A DNA stretch of 8,189 nt from an uncultured Bacillota bacterium (GTDB lineage Bacteria; Bacillota; Clostridia; Peptostreptococcales; Anaerovoracaceae). Numbering within the stretch: position 1 is the stretch's first letter; each line of letters begins with the position of its first letter. Below, in pieces: positions 1-6,998 of the stretch. The notes beneath the pieces were generated by a model that was not told the origin of the DNA, searched no databases, and saw nothing but the letters and a program-made list of their open reading frames with translations. Made by a program: the position numbers and the translations under genes. Where the stretch lies: NCBI GenBank assembly GCA_947302945.1, contig CAMYWZ010000038.1, positions 1 to 8,189 of the forward strand. The letters run 5' to 3'.

Positions 1-740
1 CCTTCTTGACTCGCGGTGGGTTTTACCCACACATACCATTCGCCCCAATCGTGGCCAAGGGCTGCAATGGTTTCGGTGCGGATCGTTGCGTTGCAGACGC
101 TGCAGTAAACGGTGCGCGTTCCCGCAGCTTCACCGGTGGCTTCCTTTGTGACCCTGGATGCCTCGGTGTGCTTGCCTGTCTTCTTTATGGTCTCTTTTAC
201 CACTGCGCCGCACCACTTGCAGGTCTTTGTCTTCTCACCGGCCGCCACGCACGTGGGTTCCTTCGTGACCTTTTCTTCATACTCGTGCTGGCCGTTCGCT
301 TTGATGACGGTAGTCATCTCTTCGTCGCAGGTACGGCACTTGTAGATCATCTCGCCATCGTTCGTGCAGTTGGCAGGCTTGGTCTCCTTGAGCTCGAACA
401 TGTGATTGCCTGTAGCCGCGATCTCCTCAGTGTAGCTCTTGCCGCAGACTTCGCAGGTGTAAGTTGCCTCGCCCGGTTCCTTGCAGGTCGGTTCCTTGGT
501 GGTAGTCTTCTTGTACTGGTGGTTTTCGGACACCGGGATCTCCTCGGTATAAGTGTCCCCGCAGCCGTAGCAGCGGTAGGTCATTTCGCCCGGTTCCGCG
601 CAGGTGGCGTCTTTCGTGACTTTTGAAATATACTCGTGTGTGTGGACAGGCGTCGTGTTCTGCTTTTCGCTGCAGGCCGCAAGGCCCAGGCAAAGCGCGG
701 CAGCCAGCAACGCTGTCAATACTGTTTTGGAGCGCATCAT
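1..740 (-). CDS. Lipoprotein with tandem 39-residue CxxC/His repeats (3' end outside window)
   Basis: Predicted membrane-anchored, extracytoplasmic lipoprotein of unknown function. 246 codons are visible and no stop is reached at the left edge. The N-terminus is a lipoprotein signal peptide: positive start (Arg3, Lys5), hydrophobic core 7-20, lipobox L-A-A-C with the lipidated Cys at 23. After a short linker come five repeats of exactly 39 residues (36-230), each with the spacing C-x9-C-x2-C-x13-H. CxxC pairs are at 57/60, 96/99, 135/138, 174/177 and 213/216; repeat-end His are at 74, 113, 152, 191 and 230. Such repeats occur in clostridial surface proteins and resemble zinc-ribbon knuckles; metal binding is inference. 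The start overlaps the upstream stop as ATGA. Two ATGs are adjacent (740, 737), and a purine-rich stretch with GGGGG at 745-749 is spaced better for the second. It is the last visible gene of the operon. Confidence 0.85.
   Translation of the reverse strand, partial: MMRSKTVLTALLAAALCLGLAACSEKQNTTPVHTHEYISKVTKDATCAEPGEMTYRCYGCGDTYTEEIPVSENHQYKKTTTKEPTCKEPGEATYTCEVCGKSYTEEIAATGNHMFELKETKPANCTNDGEMIYKCRTCDEEMTTVIKANGQHEYEEKVTKEPTCVAAGEKTKTCKWCGAVVKETIKKTGKHTEASRVTKEATGEAAGTRTVYCSVCNATIRTETIAALGHDWGEWYVWVKPTASQE
51..635 (-). repeat. Five in-frame 117-bp protein-coding tandem repeats (39 aa each)
   Basis: Equivalent residues recur every 39 codons without any indel: first Cys at 47, 86, 125 and 164 (Gly at 203), and closing His at 74, 113, 152, 191 and 230. 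Repeat units are 519-635, 402-518, 285-401, 168-284 and 51-167. The protein pattern is well kept (consensus near KVTKEPTC-EPGE-TY-C--CG--YTE-I), while the DNA copies have diverged, which points to old duplication under protein-level selection. Repeat 5 lacks the first Cys. After His230 the sequence changes to a DWGEW-type linker that looks like the start of a differently phased repeat at the window edge. Confidence 0.85.
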
Positions 741-2065
741 TCAGCCCCCTTTCCTTTCTTTTGCAGTTGTATCTGCACCATTATGGTCTCCGCGGCTTCG
801 GCAGCCTTGCTGCCTATTCCGGATATCACCTTTTTGGTGCCGTCCGCTATCACTTTTTTCGTGCTGTCCAGCACTGTATCCTTCTCGCTTAGGAGCTTCT
901 TCAGCGCGCTTTCGATGGCCGCGGACTGAAGGTCTCCCAAAGTCCTGCGGGTAGGCTCTGAAAAGCCCTTGTACTGCTTGCTGATGATCTCCGCGGCCTC
1001 TTTGCCCTTCGCGGCAAGCTCGTCCACGGTTTTCGCCCCGGTAGCTTCCAGGGCGCCGAACAGTTCGTCTATGAAGACGACCCTGTCGTCGAAGCTCATC
1101 GCGCTGACCCATTTTTTTATGGTCTCGTTCAGCCAGCGGTCCTTGGGTTCCGCAAGCTCCGACATAGCAAGCCGCCCGTGGTCTACGCCCCAGGAGGCGA
1201 TGCTGTGCTGCATGAAGCCCTCGTTCGAGGACTTTATGATGCGGGTGTCGGACATGCTGTTCTCCAATATCCGACCTATTATACTATATTCTGGGATGAT
1301 CCGCACGGTTTTTGCATCTATTCGCTTTAAAAGCGCTTCGTCCACGACTTCGGGGGCAAAACCCGGGCCGTCGAGGTTGAATACGCGTTCCACACGGTCT
1401 AAAAGCGCGCCTTCCAGCTGGCATGCCGCGAAAAGCGCCAGGTTGCCGCCCTTGGAGTGTCCTCCGATGTACCAGCGGCGCGCCGGGCTCTGCTTTTCCT
1501 GAGCCGAGCGCCTGAAAAACACCTTCCGAAAGCTCTGCCAGCGGCTCTTTTCAGCCGCGTCCGGCCGCACGTCCGGAAGTATCGCGTCCACCGCGTACGA
1601 CAGCGCCAGTTTCTGCGCCTCGGTCTGGGTGTAGGCTATCTTGAGGTCCTCCTTCCAGCCCACGAGGGTGTTGTCCGTGCCCCGGAAGGCTATGAAAGAC
1701 CACTCGCTGCCGAAGCTGAAGGTGACCGCCGAGAACTGCAGATCGTTTTCCGGCTCGAGCCTGTCCACATAGTTGGAGATGGCAAGCGAGCCGAAGCGTT
1801 CGGACTGCGCAGCCGCCTTAAACACGCCAAGATTCCCGTCTTCTCCGCCGGTGATGCGGAGCTTCAGCTTGCCTGCGTCTATGGCCTTGAGGCAGTCGCG
1901 AAGGTAAAACGGCGCCTGGCCGTCCTCCCCGGGAAGATCCGCCTCGGCCGGCCCCAGGTCGAAGTACGAAATGAGGCACAGTATGACCGCATCCACCTCG
2001 CCGAAAGGCTTTGCGGAAAAATCCACGCCGCCGAGCCACTCTATGTAATCTTTCAGTCCGTCCAT
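737..2065 (-). CDS. DUF2974 (Mbeg1-like) alpha/beta-hydrolase, lipase-type
   Basis: A 442-residue protein of the DUF2974/Mbeg1-like family, related to class 3 lipases. It is probably a serine esterase or lipase; its substrate is unknown. The nucleophile elbow GGHSKGGN at 201-208 places the catalytic Ser at 204. The FRGTDNTLVGWKEDL block at 127-141 matches the lipase-3 strand and oxyanion region. LDGPGF at 231-236 and His287 (in MQHSIASW) are candidates for the rest of the triad. No signal peptide or clear membrane segment is visible, so it is probably cytoplasmic. The C-terminal part (about 330-442) is Lys/Ala-rich and predicted helical, with amphipathic-looking segments that could touch membrane; that is inference. 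The start is supported by AGGAGG 5 bases upstream. It lies 12 bases after the SNF2 stop and shares ATGA with the lipoprotein gene, so it is the middle gene of the operon. Confidence 0.88.
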   Translation of the reverse strand: MDGLKDYIEWLGGVDFSAKPFGEVDAVILCLISYFDLGPAEADLPGEDGQAPFYLRDCLKAIDAGKLKLRITGGEDGNLGVFKAAAQSERFGSLAISNYVDRLEPENDLQFSAVTFSFGSEWSFIAFRGTDNTLVGWKEDLKIAYTQTEAQKLALSYAVDAILPDVRPDAAEKSRWQSFRKVFFRRSAQEKQSPARRWYIGGHSKGGNLALFAACQLEGALLDRVERVFNLDGPGFAPEVVDEALLKRIDAKTVRIIPEYSIIGRILENSMSDTRIIKSSNEGFMQHSIASWGVDHGRLAMSELAEPKDRWLNETIKKWVSAMSFDDRVVFIDELFGALEATGAKTVDELAAKGKEAAEIISKQYKGFSEPTRRTLGDLQSAAIESALKKLLSEKDTVLDSTKKVIADGTKKVISGIGSKAAEAAETIMVQIQLQKKGKGAE

Positions 2066-2070
2066 TAGGG

Positions 2071-2076
2071 CCTCCT
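2071..2076 (-). promoter_or_regulatory. Ribosome-binding site of the DUF2974 gene
   Basis: The minus strand reads AGGAGG followed by 5 bases and then ATG at 2065. The site fills most of the 12-base gap after the SNF2 stop codon (2080-2078). This fixes the hydrolase start and allows ribosomes ending SNF2 translation to reinitiate. Confidence 0.85.
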
Positions 2077-2077
2077 G

Positions 2078-5000
2078 TCAGTCGATCAGGCTCATGAGCT
2101 CGTCCTTGGAGAGGCTCATGAGCGACTTGCCGCCGGCGCCGAGCACGGCGTCCGCCAGATCGCGCTTCGTGTCCTGAAGCTTGAGTATGCGTTCTTCTAT
2201 GGTATCCGAGGCGATCAGTTTTATCACTGTGACGTCCCGGGTCTGCCCTATGCGGTGGGCCCTGTCGGTGGCCTGGTCCTGCACCGCGAGGTTCCACCAG
2301 GGGTCGTAGTGCACCACAAGATCCGCGCCTGTGAGGTTGAGCCCTGTGCCGCCGGCTCTGAGCGAGATCAGGAAGACCGGTACGTCCCCGCTGTTGAACT
2401 CGTTGACGAGCCTGAGCCTTTCGGCCTTGGGCGTAGCGCCGGTAAGTGTGTAGAACTCTATGCCTTCCTTTTCAAGGTCCTTTGCAAGAAGGTCCAGCAT
2501 GCTCGTAAACTGCGAGAATATCAGCATCCTGTGGCCTTCCTCAATGGCCCTCTGGACCAGCTCCTTGCAGGCGAGCCGTTTGGTGCTGCTGCCTTCGTAA
2601 TCCGAGAAGAGCAGCGACGGGTCGCAGCAAAGCTGACGGAGCCGGGTGATCTCGGCGAGTATGCGCAGCTTGTCCTCCTGGCTGGGCTCGGAGCCGGAGA
2701 GCAGTTCCTTCGTGCGCACCACCTGGGCGTCGTAGAGCTTCCTCTGGTCCTCTTCCATGGCCTGGCTCTGCGTCTCCTCGAGCTTTTCGGGAAGGTCCTT
2801 GAGGACGTCTGCCTTCCTGCGGCGCAGGATGAAGGGCGAAGTCATGTCCGCGAGTTTTTGCGTGGCCTCCTCGTCGTGCTGCTTCATGATAGGCACTTCG
2901 TAGCGGCTTGAGAATTCCGGCGCGGTGTATAAAAAGCCCGGCATCAGGAAGTCGAATATGCTCCAGAGCTCCGAAAGCCTGTTTTCTATGGGGGTGCCTG
3001 TAAGCGCGAAGCGGTTCGCGGCGCTGAGCACTTTCACCGCCTTGGCTGCCGCCGTGCTGCGGTTCTTGATGAACTGCGCCTCGTCCAGGACCACGTCTGC
3101 AAGCTGCAGGTCCTTGTACGCGGCAATGTCGCGCTTGAGGGTATCGTAGGAGGTGACGTAGAGATCCGCGTGGTCTTCGCCGGCCATCTTTTCGAGCACG
3201 GGCTTTCTGGCCTGCTGGCTGCCCGCGAGAAGCTCCACGGAAAGCTCAGGCGTGAAGCGCTGCGCCTCTTCCTTCCAGTTGTACACCAGCGACGCCGGGC
3301 AGACCACGAGGCTCGGGCGGCTTTCGCCCCCTCGCTTCTGCTGTTCCATGAAGGCCAGCATCTGCACGGTCTTGCCAAGCCCCATCTCGTCCGCGAGTAT
3401 CCCTCCGAAGCCCGCCTGCGCAAGCGTCGAGAGCCACCTGAAGCCGTAGAGCTGGTAGGGCCTCATGATCTCCTTCAGCTCCTCCGAAGGCTCGATATCC
3501 GCGTCTTTTACCGTGCTGAAGGAGCGTATCAGCTGCTTGAAGTTCCTGTCCCTGTCCGCCGCTATACGGTCGTGGTCTTCAAGGAGGCTGTCCACGTAGA
3601 GCGAGCGGTATTTGGGAAGCTGCACGTTCCCCTTTATGAGGTCTTCCTCGGAAACGTCCAGGTTTTCTGCGAGTTTCTGAAGGTCGTCGAGGCCCTCTGC
3701 GCTGCTGAGGTCCACGTAGTCCCCGCTTTTGAGGCGGTGCCAGCGGCGCCTGAGCTTGTAACTGTTGAGCAGTTGCAGCAATTCCTCGGGCTCCATGTCG
3801 GTCGTCTGCACCGAAAGATCCAGAAGGCCGCCGTCTATCTGAAGCGAGATCCTGGGCGTCGGAGGCGCGCAGACCCTGACGGACCGGAACGCTTCGCTGC
3901 CGTTCACGTCGCCGTAGCGCGAGAGCTCCGAGACGCCCTCGGTGAGCACCGTGGCCAGCTTCTCGTCCGTGTTCGGGCAGACGTAGCCGTCCGCCTCCTT
4001 TGAGAATGCCGGGAAGAACTTGCGCACGGTCCCGAGGACCCTGCTCTCCTGGTCGGTATCGCGCAGCTTACGGTCGCCCGGATCCTGTCCGAGCACGAAC
4101 TGCGCGCTGTCGTAGTCGGCAAGCGGCCTGCAGCTGATCTGCTGCTTGTCCATATCCAGATAGAAGGCGAACTGCGGTTCGGGCGGAAGCACCGCCGCTG
4201 CAAGATCCCCAACTTTGTCGTCTATGATTATGTTTTCGCGGCTCTGCCACTGCGGCAGCACCCTGTAATAGAATTCCGCCAGCTTTTTCGTGCCTATCCT
4301 GCACGAAAAACTGCCGTCCTTGTCCGCCATCATGATGAAGGGCTTTAGCCCCGCGAGCTCTTCCCCGGGAACGCGTCCGAGCACTTCGTCATCCATCAGG
4401 TATTTGTGGACCGCGCCCGAAAGGAAGACCGGCACTTTACCCTCGACGTCCACCGCCCTCAGGCCGCCGTTTTTGCCGGTGACCGGAAGCAGCTGCACGT
4501 AGGCCTTCGGCATCGCTGGCTCCAGGCGGAGCTTCTTTACGCTGTCCTTGCCGCCCAGCGTGCTTTCTATCTCGCTGCCCTCCGCCAGGTCGTAGATGCG
4601 GTCCAGCATGCTGCCCTCGAGCAGGATGCCGCTGCCCGAAGCCAGCCTGGGGAAGTTGTAGTAGCTGCGCTCCAGCCTCCTGTTGAAGGAATCTACTTCC
4701 TCAACGCGGCTGTTGATGAGCCCGAACCACTCCTGCGAAGCGTCGTCGAAGGTCTCCGACGCGAAATCTATCTTTGCTGTCTTAGAAAGCTCCAGCTCTT
4801 TCTGCCCAAGCACCGCCTCGCAGAGCTTGTCGAAGCTCCGCACGACGTACTGCCTGCCGTCCCTGCGGCCTATTGTAAAGCCCAGCTGAGGCCTCGTCCC
4901 GTTCTTTTCAGGCACTATCCTGGGCGTCAGAATCAGATCCGGGATGCCGGAGAGAAGCAGCGCCTCCGCGCCTTTGGCGCTTTCTTTGCCCAAAACCTCC

Positions 5001-5875
5001 GAGAGCAGCTGGGACGCCGCCTTGTCGGTCTCGTCGCCCGGGTCTTCCGCCTCTATGCGCCGGCACAGGAAGTATGCCGCAGCCAGCGCGTGGCAGCAGA
5101 ACGAAACGTCCCGCTGGTCCGCTGAGCCCGGATACGTGACCGGCCCTCTGCATCTTCCGCAGCTGCACGAAAGCTCCCGGATGCCGCTCTTTGCGAGCCG
5201 CATCCGCACGGTCTGGCCCGAAAGCCCGGCCTCGGTCCTGATCTCCTGCCGGCCCTCGCTGTCGTAGCAGAGGATGAGCGGAACGTCCGCCTCCGGCGCC
5301 TCGCTTATTATCGCCTCGGCCAGCTCTGCCTCGTACTGATTCGTAAGGGCGCCCGCGAAAATGCGCTCCGGCGGGAAGCTGAAATCCCCGAGGTCTTCTA
5401 TGCCAAGACCGGTCAGAACGTCGCAGACGCGGCGCTTTACGGAAGACTTCTGCTTCTGAAGGAGCCTTAAGGCGCCTATGCGTTCCTTTTCCCTGCGCTC
5501 GGCGGCCTCGCTCTCCGTCTCTTCGAAGACGAAGGGCCCGTGCACCTTTTCCCAGCGCAGCATCAGGCTGGCCTGGTGCCTGCACAGCCCCGAACTCTTG
5601 CCCTGCTGGCAGGTGCAGCTGTGCCTCGTGTCCCTGGAATGTCCCCAGCCGTACAGAAATGCCTCGCGCCTGAACTCCCAGGGCTTATATTCCGCGCACT
5701 GAGAATAGGACGTCGGCACCGAGCTGATCTCCACTCTGTACCCGTCCTTCGTGCGCGCCATGGCCCAGCGCCCGTTGATGTCGAAGCGCAGGTCCTTGAA
5801 ATTTCCCTCTTTTTCGTCCTGGCGGCCCCACTCCAGAAGGCTTGGCGAGAAGTACGACCTCCAGTCCCAGGTCAT
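2078..5875 (-). CDS. SWIM zinc-finger SNF2-family DNA-dependent ATPase (helicase-like)
   Basis: A bacterial Swi2/Snf2 ATPase, expected to be a cytoplasmic ATP-driven double-stranded DNA translocase; its partners are unknown. Numbering is from ATG 5875 (1265 residues). A SWIM finger (C87-x-C89, C98-x-H100) lies near the N-terminus. A second, looser CxC...CxH set follows (C237, C239, C260, H262; extra C242 and C261). A long middle region (about 290-800) fits the bacterial SNF2-associated domain. The C-terminal motor carries RPYQLYGFRWL (805-815), Walker A DEMGLGKT (829-836), PASLVYNW (860), DEAQ (931-934), LTGTP (958-962), LIFSQFTSML (1118), the GGTGLNL motif V (about 1175) and DQATDRAHRIGQ (1200-1211). 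All motor motifs are intact, and DEAQ is usual for bacterial members. The start is uncertain: GTG 5917 and ATG 5914 are in frame upstream, but none has a good Shine-Dalgarno. I prefer 5875 because the MTWDWRSYF segment matches where such proteins usually begin. First gene of the operon. Confidence 0.93.
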   Translation of the reverse strand: MTWDWRSYFSPSLLEWGRQDEKEGNFKDLRFDINGRWAMARTKDGYRVEISSVPTSYSQCAEYKPWEFRREAFLYGWGHSRDTRHSCTCQQGKSSGLCRHQASLMLRWEKVHGPFVFEETESEAAERREKERIGALRLLQKQKSSVKRRVCDVLTGLGIEDLGDFSFPPERIFAGALTNQYEAELAEAIISEAPEADVPLILCYDSEGRQEIRTEAGLSGQTVRMRLAKSGIRELSCSCGRCRGPVTYPGSADQRDVSFCCHALAAAYFLCRRIEAEDPGDETDKAASQLLSEVLGKESAKGAEALLLSGIPDLILTPRIVPEKNGTRPQLGFTIGRRDGRQYVVRSFDKLCEAVLGQKELELSKTAKIDFASETFDDASQEWFGLINSRVEEVDSFNRRLERSYYNFPRLASGSGILLEGSMLDRIYDLAEGSEIESTLGGKDSVKKLRLEPAMPKAYVQLLPVTGKNGGLRAVDVEGKVPVFLSGAVHKYLMDDEVLGRVPGEELAGLKPFIMMADKDGSFSCRIGTKKLAEFYYRVLPQWQSRENIIIDDKVGDLAAAVLPPEPQFAFYLDMDKQQISCRPLADYDSAQFVLGQDPGDRKLRDTDQESRVLGTVRKFFPAFSKEADGYVCPNTDEKLATVLTEGVSELSRYGDVNGSEAFRSVRVCAPPTPRISLQIDGGLLDLSVQTTDMEPEELLQLLNSYKLRRRWHRLKSGDYVDLSSAEGLDDLQKLAENLDVSEEDLIKGNVQLPKYRSLYVDSLLEDHDRIAADRDRNFKQLIRSFSTVKDADIEPSEELKEIMRPYQLYGFRWLSTLAQAGFGGILADEMGLGKTVQMLAFMEQQKRGGESRPSLVVCPASLVYNWKEEAQRFTPELSVELLAGSQQARKPVLEKMAGEDHADLYVTSYDTLKRDIAAYKDLQLADVVLDEAQFIKNRSTAAAKAVKVLSAANRFALTGTPIENRLSELWSIFDFLMPGFLYTAPEFSSRYEVPIMKQHDEEATQKLADMTSPFILRRRKADVLKDLPEKLEETQSQAMEEDQRKLYDAQVVRTKELLSGSEPSQEDKLRILAEITRLRQLCCDPSLLFSDYEGSSTKRLACKELVQRAIEEGHRMLIFSQFTSMLDLLAKDLEKEGIEFYTLTGATPKAERLRLVNEFNSGDVPVFLISLRAGGTGLNLTGADLVVHYDPWWNLAVQDQATDRAHRIGQTRDVTVIKLIASDTIEERILKLQDTKRDLADAVLGAGGKSLMSLSKDELMSLID

Positions 5876-5934
5876 GATGTTCTTCAATAAAGGTTCCCCC
5901 GCAAAGGACCGCATCACACAATGAACCGAACTGT

Positions 5935-5951
5935 ATCATAACATTATACCA
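5935..5951 (-). promoter_or_regulatory. Promoter of the SNF2-hydrolase-lipoprotein operon (extended -10)
   Basis: The minus strand has TGGTATAAT at 5951-5943, a perfect -10 with the TGn extension. A second overlapping extended -10 (TGTTATGAT) lies at 5943-5935. No convincing -35 is seen (TAGCAT at 17-base spacing), as is tolerated with an extended -10. Transcription would start near 5936 from the first box, giving a leader of about 60 bases to ATG 5875 but under 20 to GTG 5917. Confidence 0.6.
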
Positions 5952-5966
5952 AATTACGGCGGTCGA

Positions 5967-5975
5967 TGCTATAAT
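5967..5975 (+). promoter_or_regulatory. Promoter of the D-2-hydroxyacid dehydrogenase gene (extended -10)
   Basis: TGCTATAAT is a perfect TATAAT with the TGn extension. The -35 zone (about 5947-5952) is weak and lies on top of the opposing promoter's -10 box. The start is expected near 5982, giving a leader of about 38 bases containing AGGAGG. Confidence 0.6.
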
Positions 5976-6005
5976 ATTCGCAGGAAGCGCATAAAGCCGC
6001 GAAAA

Positions 6006-6011
6006 AGGAGG
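6006..6011 (+). promoter_or_regulatory. Ribosome-binding site of the dehydrogenase gene
   Basis: A perfect AGGAGG inside an A-rich stretch, 9 bases before ATG 6021. It fixes the start codon. Confidence 0.85.
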
Positions 6012-6020
6012 CTTAAAACG

Positions 6021-6980
6021 ATGAAACTGCTCATGACCGCAAAAGAACAGTACGGCACCGAGGGCACCATAAAAGCCGTCTGCGACAGGTACGGCTGCGA
6101 ATATATCTATATGGATGCCGCGAAAGTAACTCACGAAGACCTTGAGGGCATAAACGTGATACTCGGGAACGTGCCACTGGAGGCCCTTCACGATCTGCCG
6201 GATCTGAAGCTCGTGCATCTGGGCTCCGCGGGGAGCGACAACTACGCCGCCCTGCCCCTGTTCCACGGCAAGGACGCCCCTGTGCTCTGCAACAACTCCG
6301 GAAGCTTCGGCGTCACCATTTCGGAGCACATGGTCGGCTTCATCCTGGCCCTTACCCGCGACTTCCTTCCCTACCGCGACAACATGGCAAAGCACGAGTG
6401 GCGCTTTGTCAAAGCGCCTGACACCATTTACGGCAAGAAGGTCCTGACCCTGGGCCTCGGTGACATCGGCGGCCACTTCGCCCGCCTGATGAACGCCTTC
6501 GGCAGCGAGGTCTACGCCGTAAAGCGCCGCCAGACCGCGCCGCCCGAATACGTGAAGGAGATACACCCGCTCGAAGACCTCGACAGCCTGCTGCCGCAGA
6601 TGGACTTCGTGGCGCTCTGCCTTCCGCAAAGCGCCGACACCAGGCACGTCATCAACGCGCACACCTTAAGCCTCATGAAGCCCTCCGCCTTCGTCATCAA
6701 CGTCGGCCGCGGCTCAGCCGTGGACTGCGCGGCCCTCGCCGAGGCGCTTAAAAACGGCACCATCGCCGGCGCCGCCCTGGACGTCACAGAGCCCGAGCCC
6801 CTGCCCGAAGACCACCCCCTGTGGGACTGCAAAAACTGCCTCATCACGCCGCACGCCTCCGGCCGCTTCATCCAGAGAGACCCGCACCTTCGCATAATCG
6901 CGCTCTGGCGCGAAAATACAGAGGCCTTCCTTTCCGGAAAGCCCCTGAAAAACATCGTAGATATAAAGACCGGCTACTAG
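6021..6980 (+). CDS. D-isomer-specific 2-hydroxyacid dehydrogenase (NAD(P)-dependent)
   Basis: A 319-residue cytoplasmic oxidoreductase of the D-2-hydroxyacid dehydrogenase family (phosphoglycerate dehydrogenase / hydroxypyruvate reductase fold), interconverting a D-2-hydroxyacid and its 2-oxoacid. The length is usual for the family. The split substrate domain includes HLGSAGSDNY (66-75), the region that contacts the acid. The inserted Rossmann domain has GLGDIG (145-150). The catalytic set is complete: Arg230 in NVGRGS, Glu259 in DVTEPEPLP and His278 in TPHASG. After strand beta-2 the sequence is VYAVKRR (164-170), basic where NADH-specific members carry Asp, which hints at NADP(H) preference (inference). 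There is no ACT or other regulatory domain, so it is not a classical long SerA. The true substrate cannot be read from sequence. It is monocistronic, divergent from the SNF2 operon, with its own promoter, RBS and terminator. Confidence 0.93.
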   Translation: MKLLMTAKEQYGTEGTIKAVCDRYGCEYIYMDAAKVTHEDLEGINVILGNVPLEALHDLPDLKLVHLGSAGSDNYAALPLFHGKDAPVLCNNSGSFGVTISEHMVGFILALTRDFLPYRDNMAKHEWRFVKAPDTIYGKKVLTLGLGDIGGHFARLMNAFGSEVYAVKRRQTAPPEYVKEIHPLEDLDSLLPQMDFVALCLPQSADTRHVINAHTLSLMKPSAFVINVGRGSAVDCAALAEALKNGTIAGAALDVTEPEPLPEDHPLWDCKNCLITPHASGRFIQRDPHLRIIALWRENTEAFLSGKPLKNIVDIKTGY

Positions 6981-6998
6981 GGCAGCCGGTCCTTTTTT
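6968..6998 (+). terminator. Intrinsic terminator of the dehydrogenase gene, probably bidirectional
   Basis: A perfect 8-bp stem (GACCGGCT at 6968-6975, AGCCGGTC at 6984-6991) with an 8-base loop is followed by CTTTTTT at 6992-6998. The left arm encodes the last sense codons and the stop TAG is in the loop. On the minus strand the same hairpin directly follows the DUF6273 stop (6999-6997) and is followed by TTTATAT, so it may also end that transcript, more weakly. Confidence 0.85.

Noticed and set aside
6..626. 206-codon plus-strand ORF opposite the lipoprotein gene
   Set aside because: It is an antisense reading of the repeat array; the opposite frame has a lipobox, regular Cys/His periodicity and operon context.
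1278..1283. Perfect minus-strand TATAAT inside the hydrolase gene as an internal promoter
   Set aside because: No TGn extension and only a poor -35 (TGCGGA); the bases are explained by Tyr-Ser-Ile-Ile codons.
1457..2068. 203-codon plus-strand ORF opposite the hydrolase gene
   Set aside because: Antisense to a well-supported DUF2974 protein, with no recognisable domain and no RBS context; long shadow ORFs are expected in GC-rich DNA.
3170..4003. 277-codon plus-strand ORF inside the SNF2 gene (likewise 2255-2911 and 4406-5125)
   Set aside because: They lie antisense to conserved SNF2 sequence, and their translations are rich in Arg/Leu/Val/Ala without motifs, typical of reverse-frame shadows.
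2078..5917. SNF2 gene as part of a DISARM-type or other known phage-defence cassette
   Set aside because: No methyltransferase, phospholipase D or DUF1998 partner is present; the SWIM-type architecture is widespread as a chromosomal gene in Bacillota.
5685..6662. 325-codon minus-strand ORF spanning the SNF2 start, the promoter region and the dehydrogenase
   Set aside because: It would overlap two solid genes and run through both promoters; there are no family motifs.
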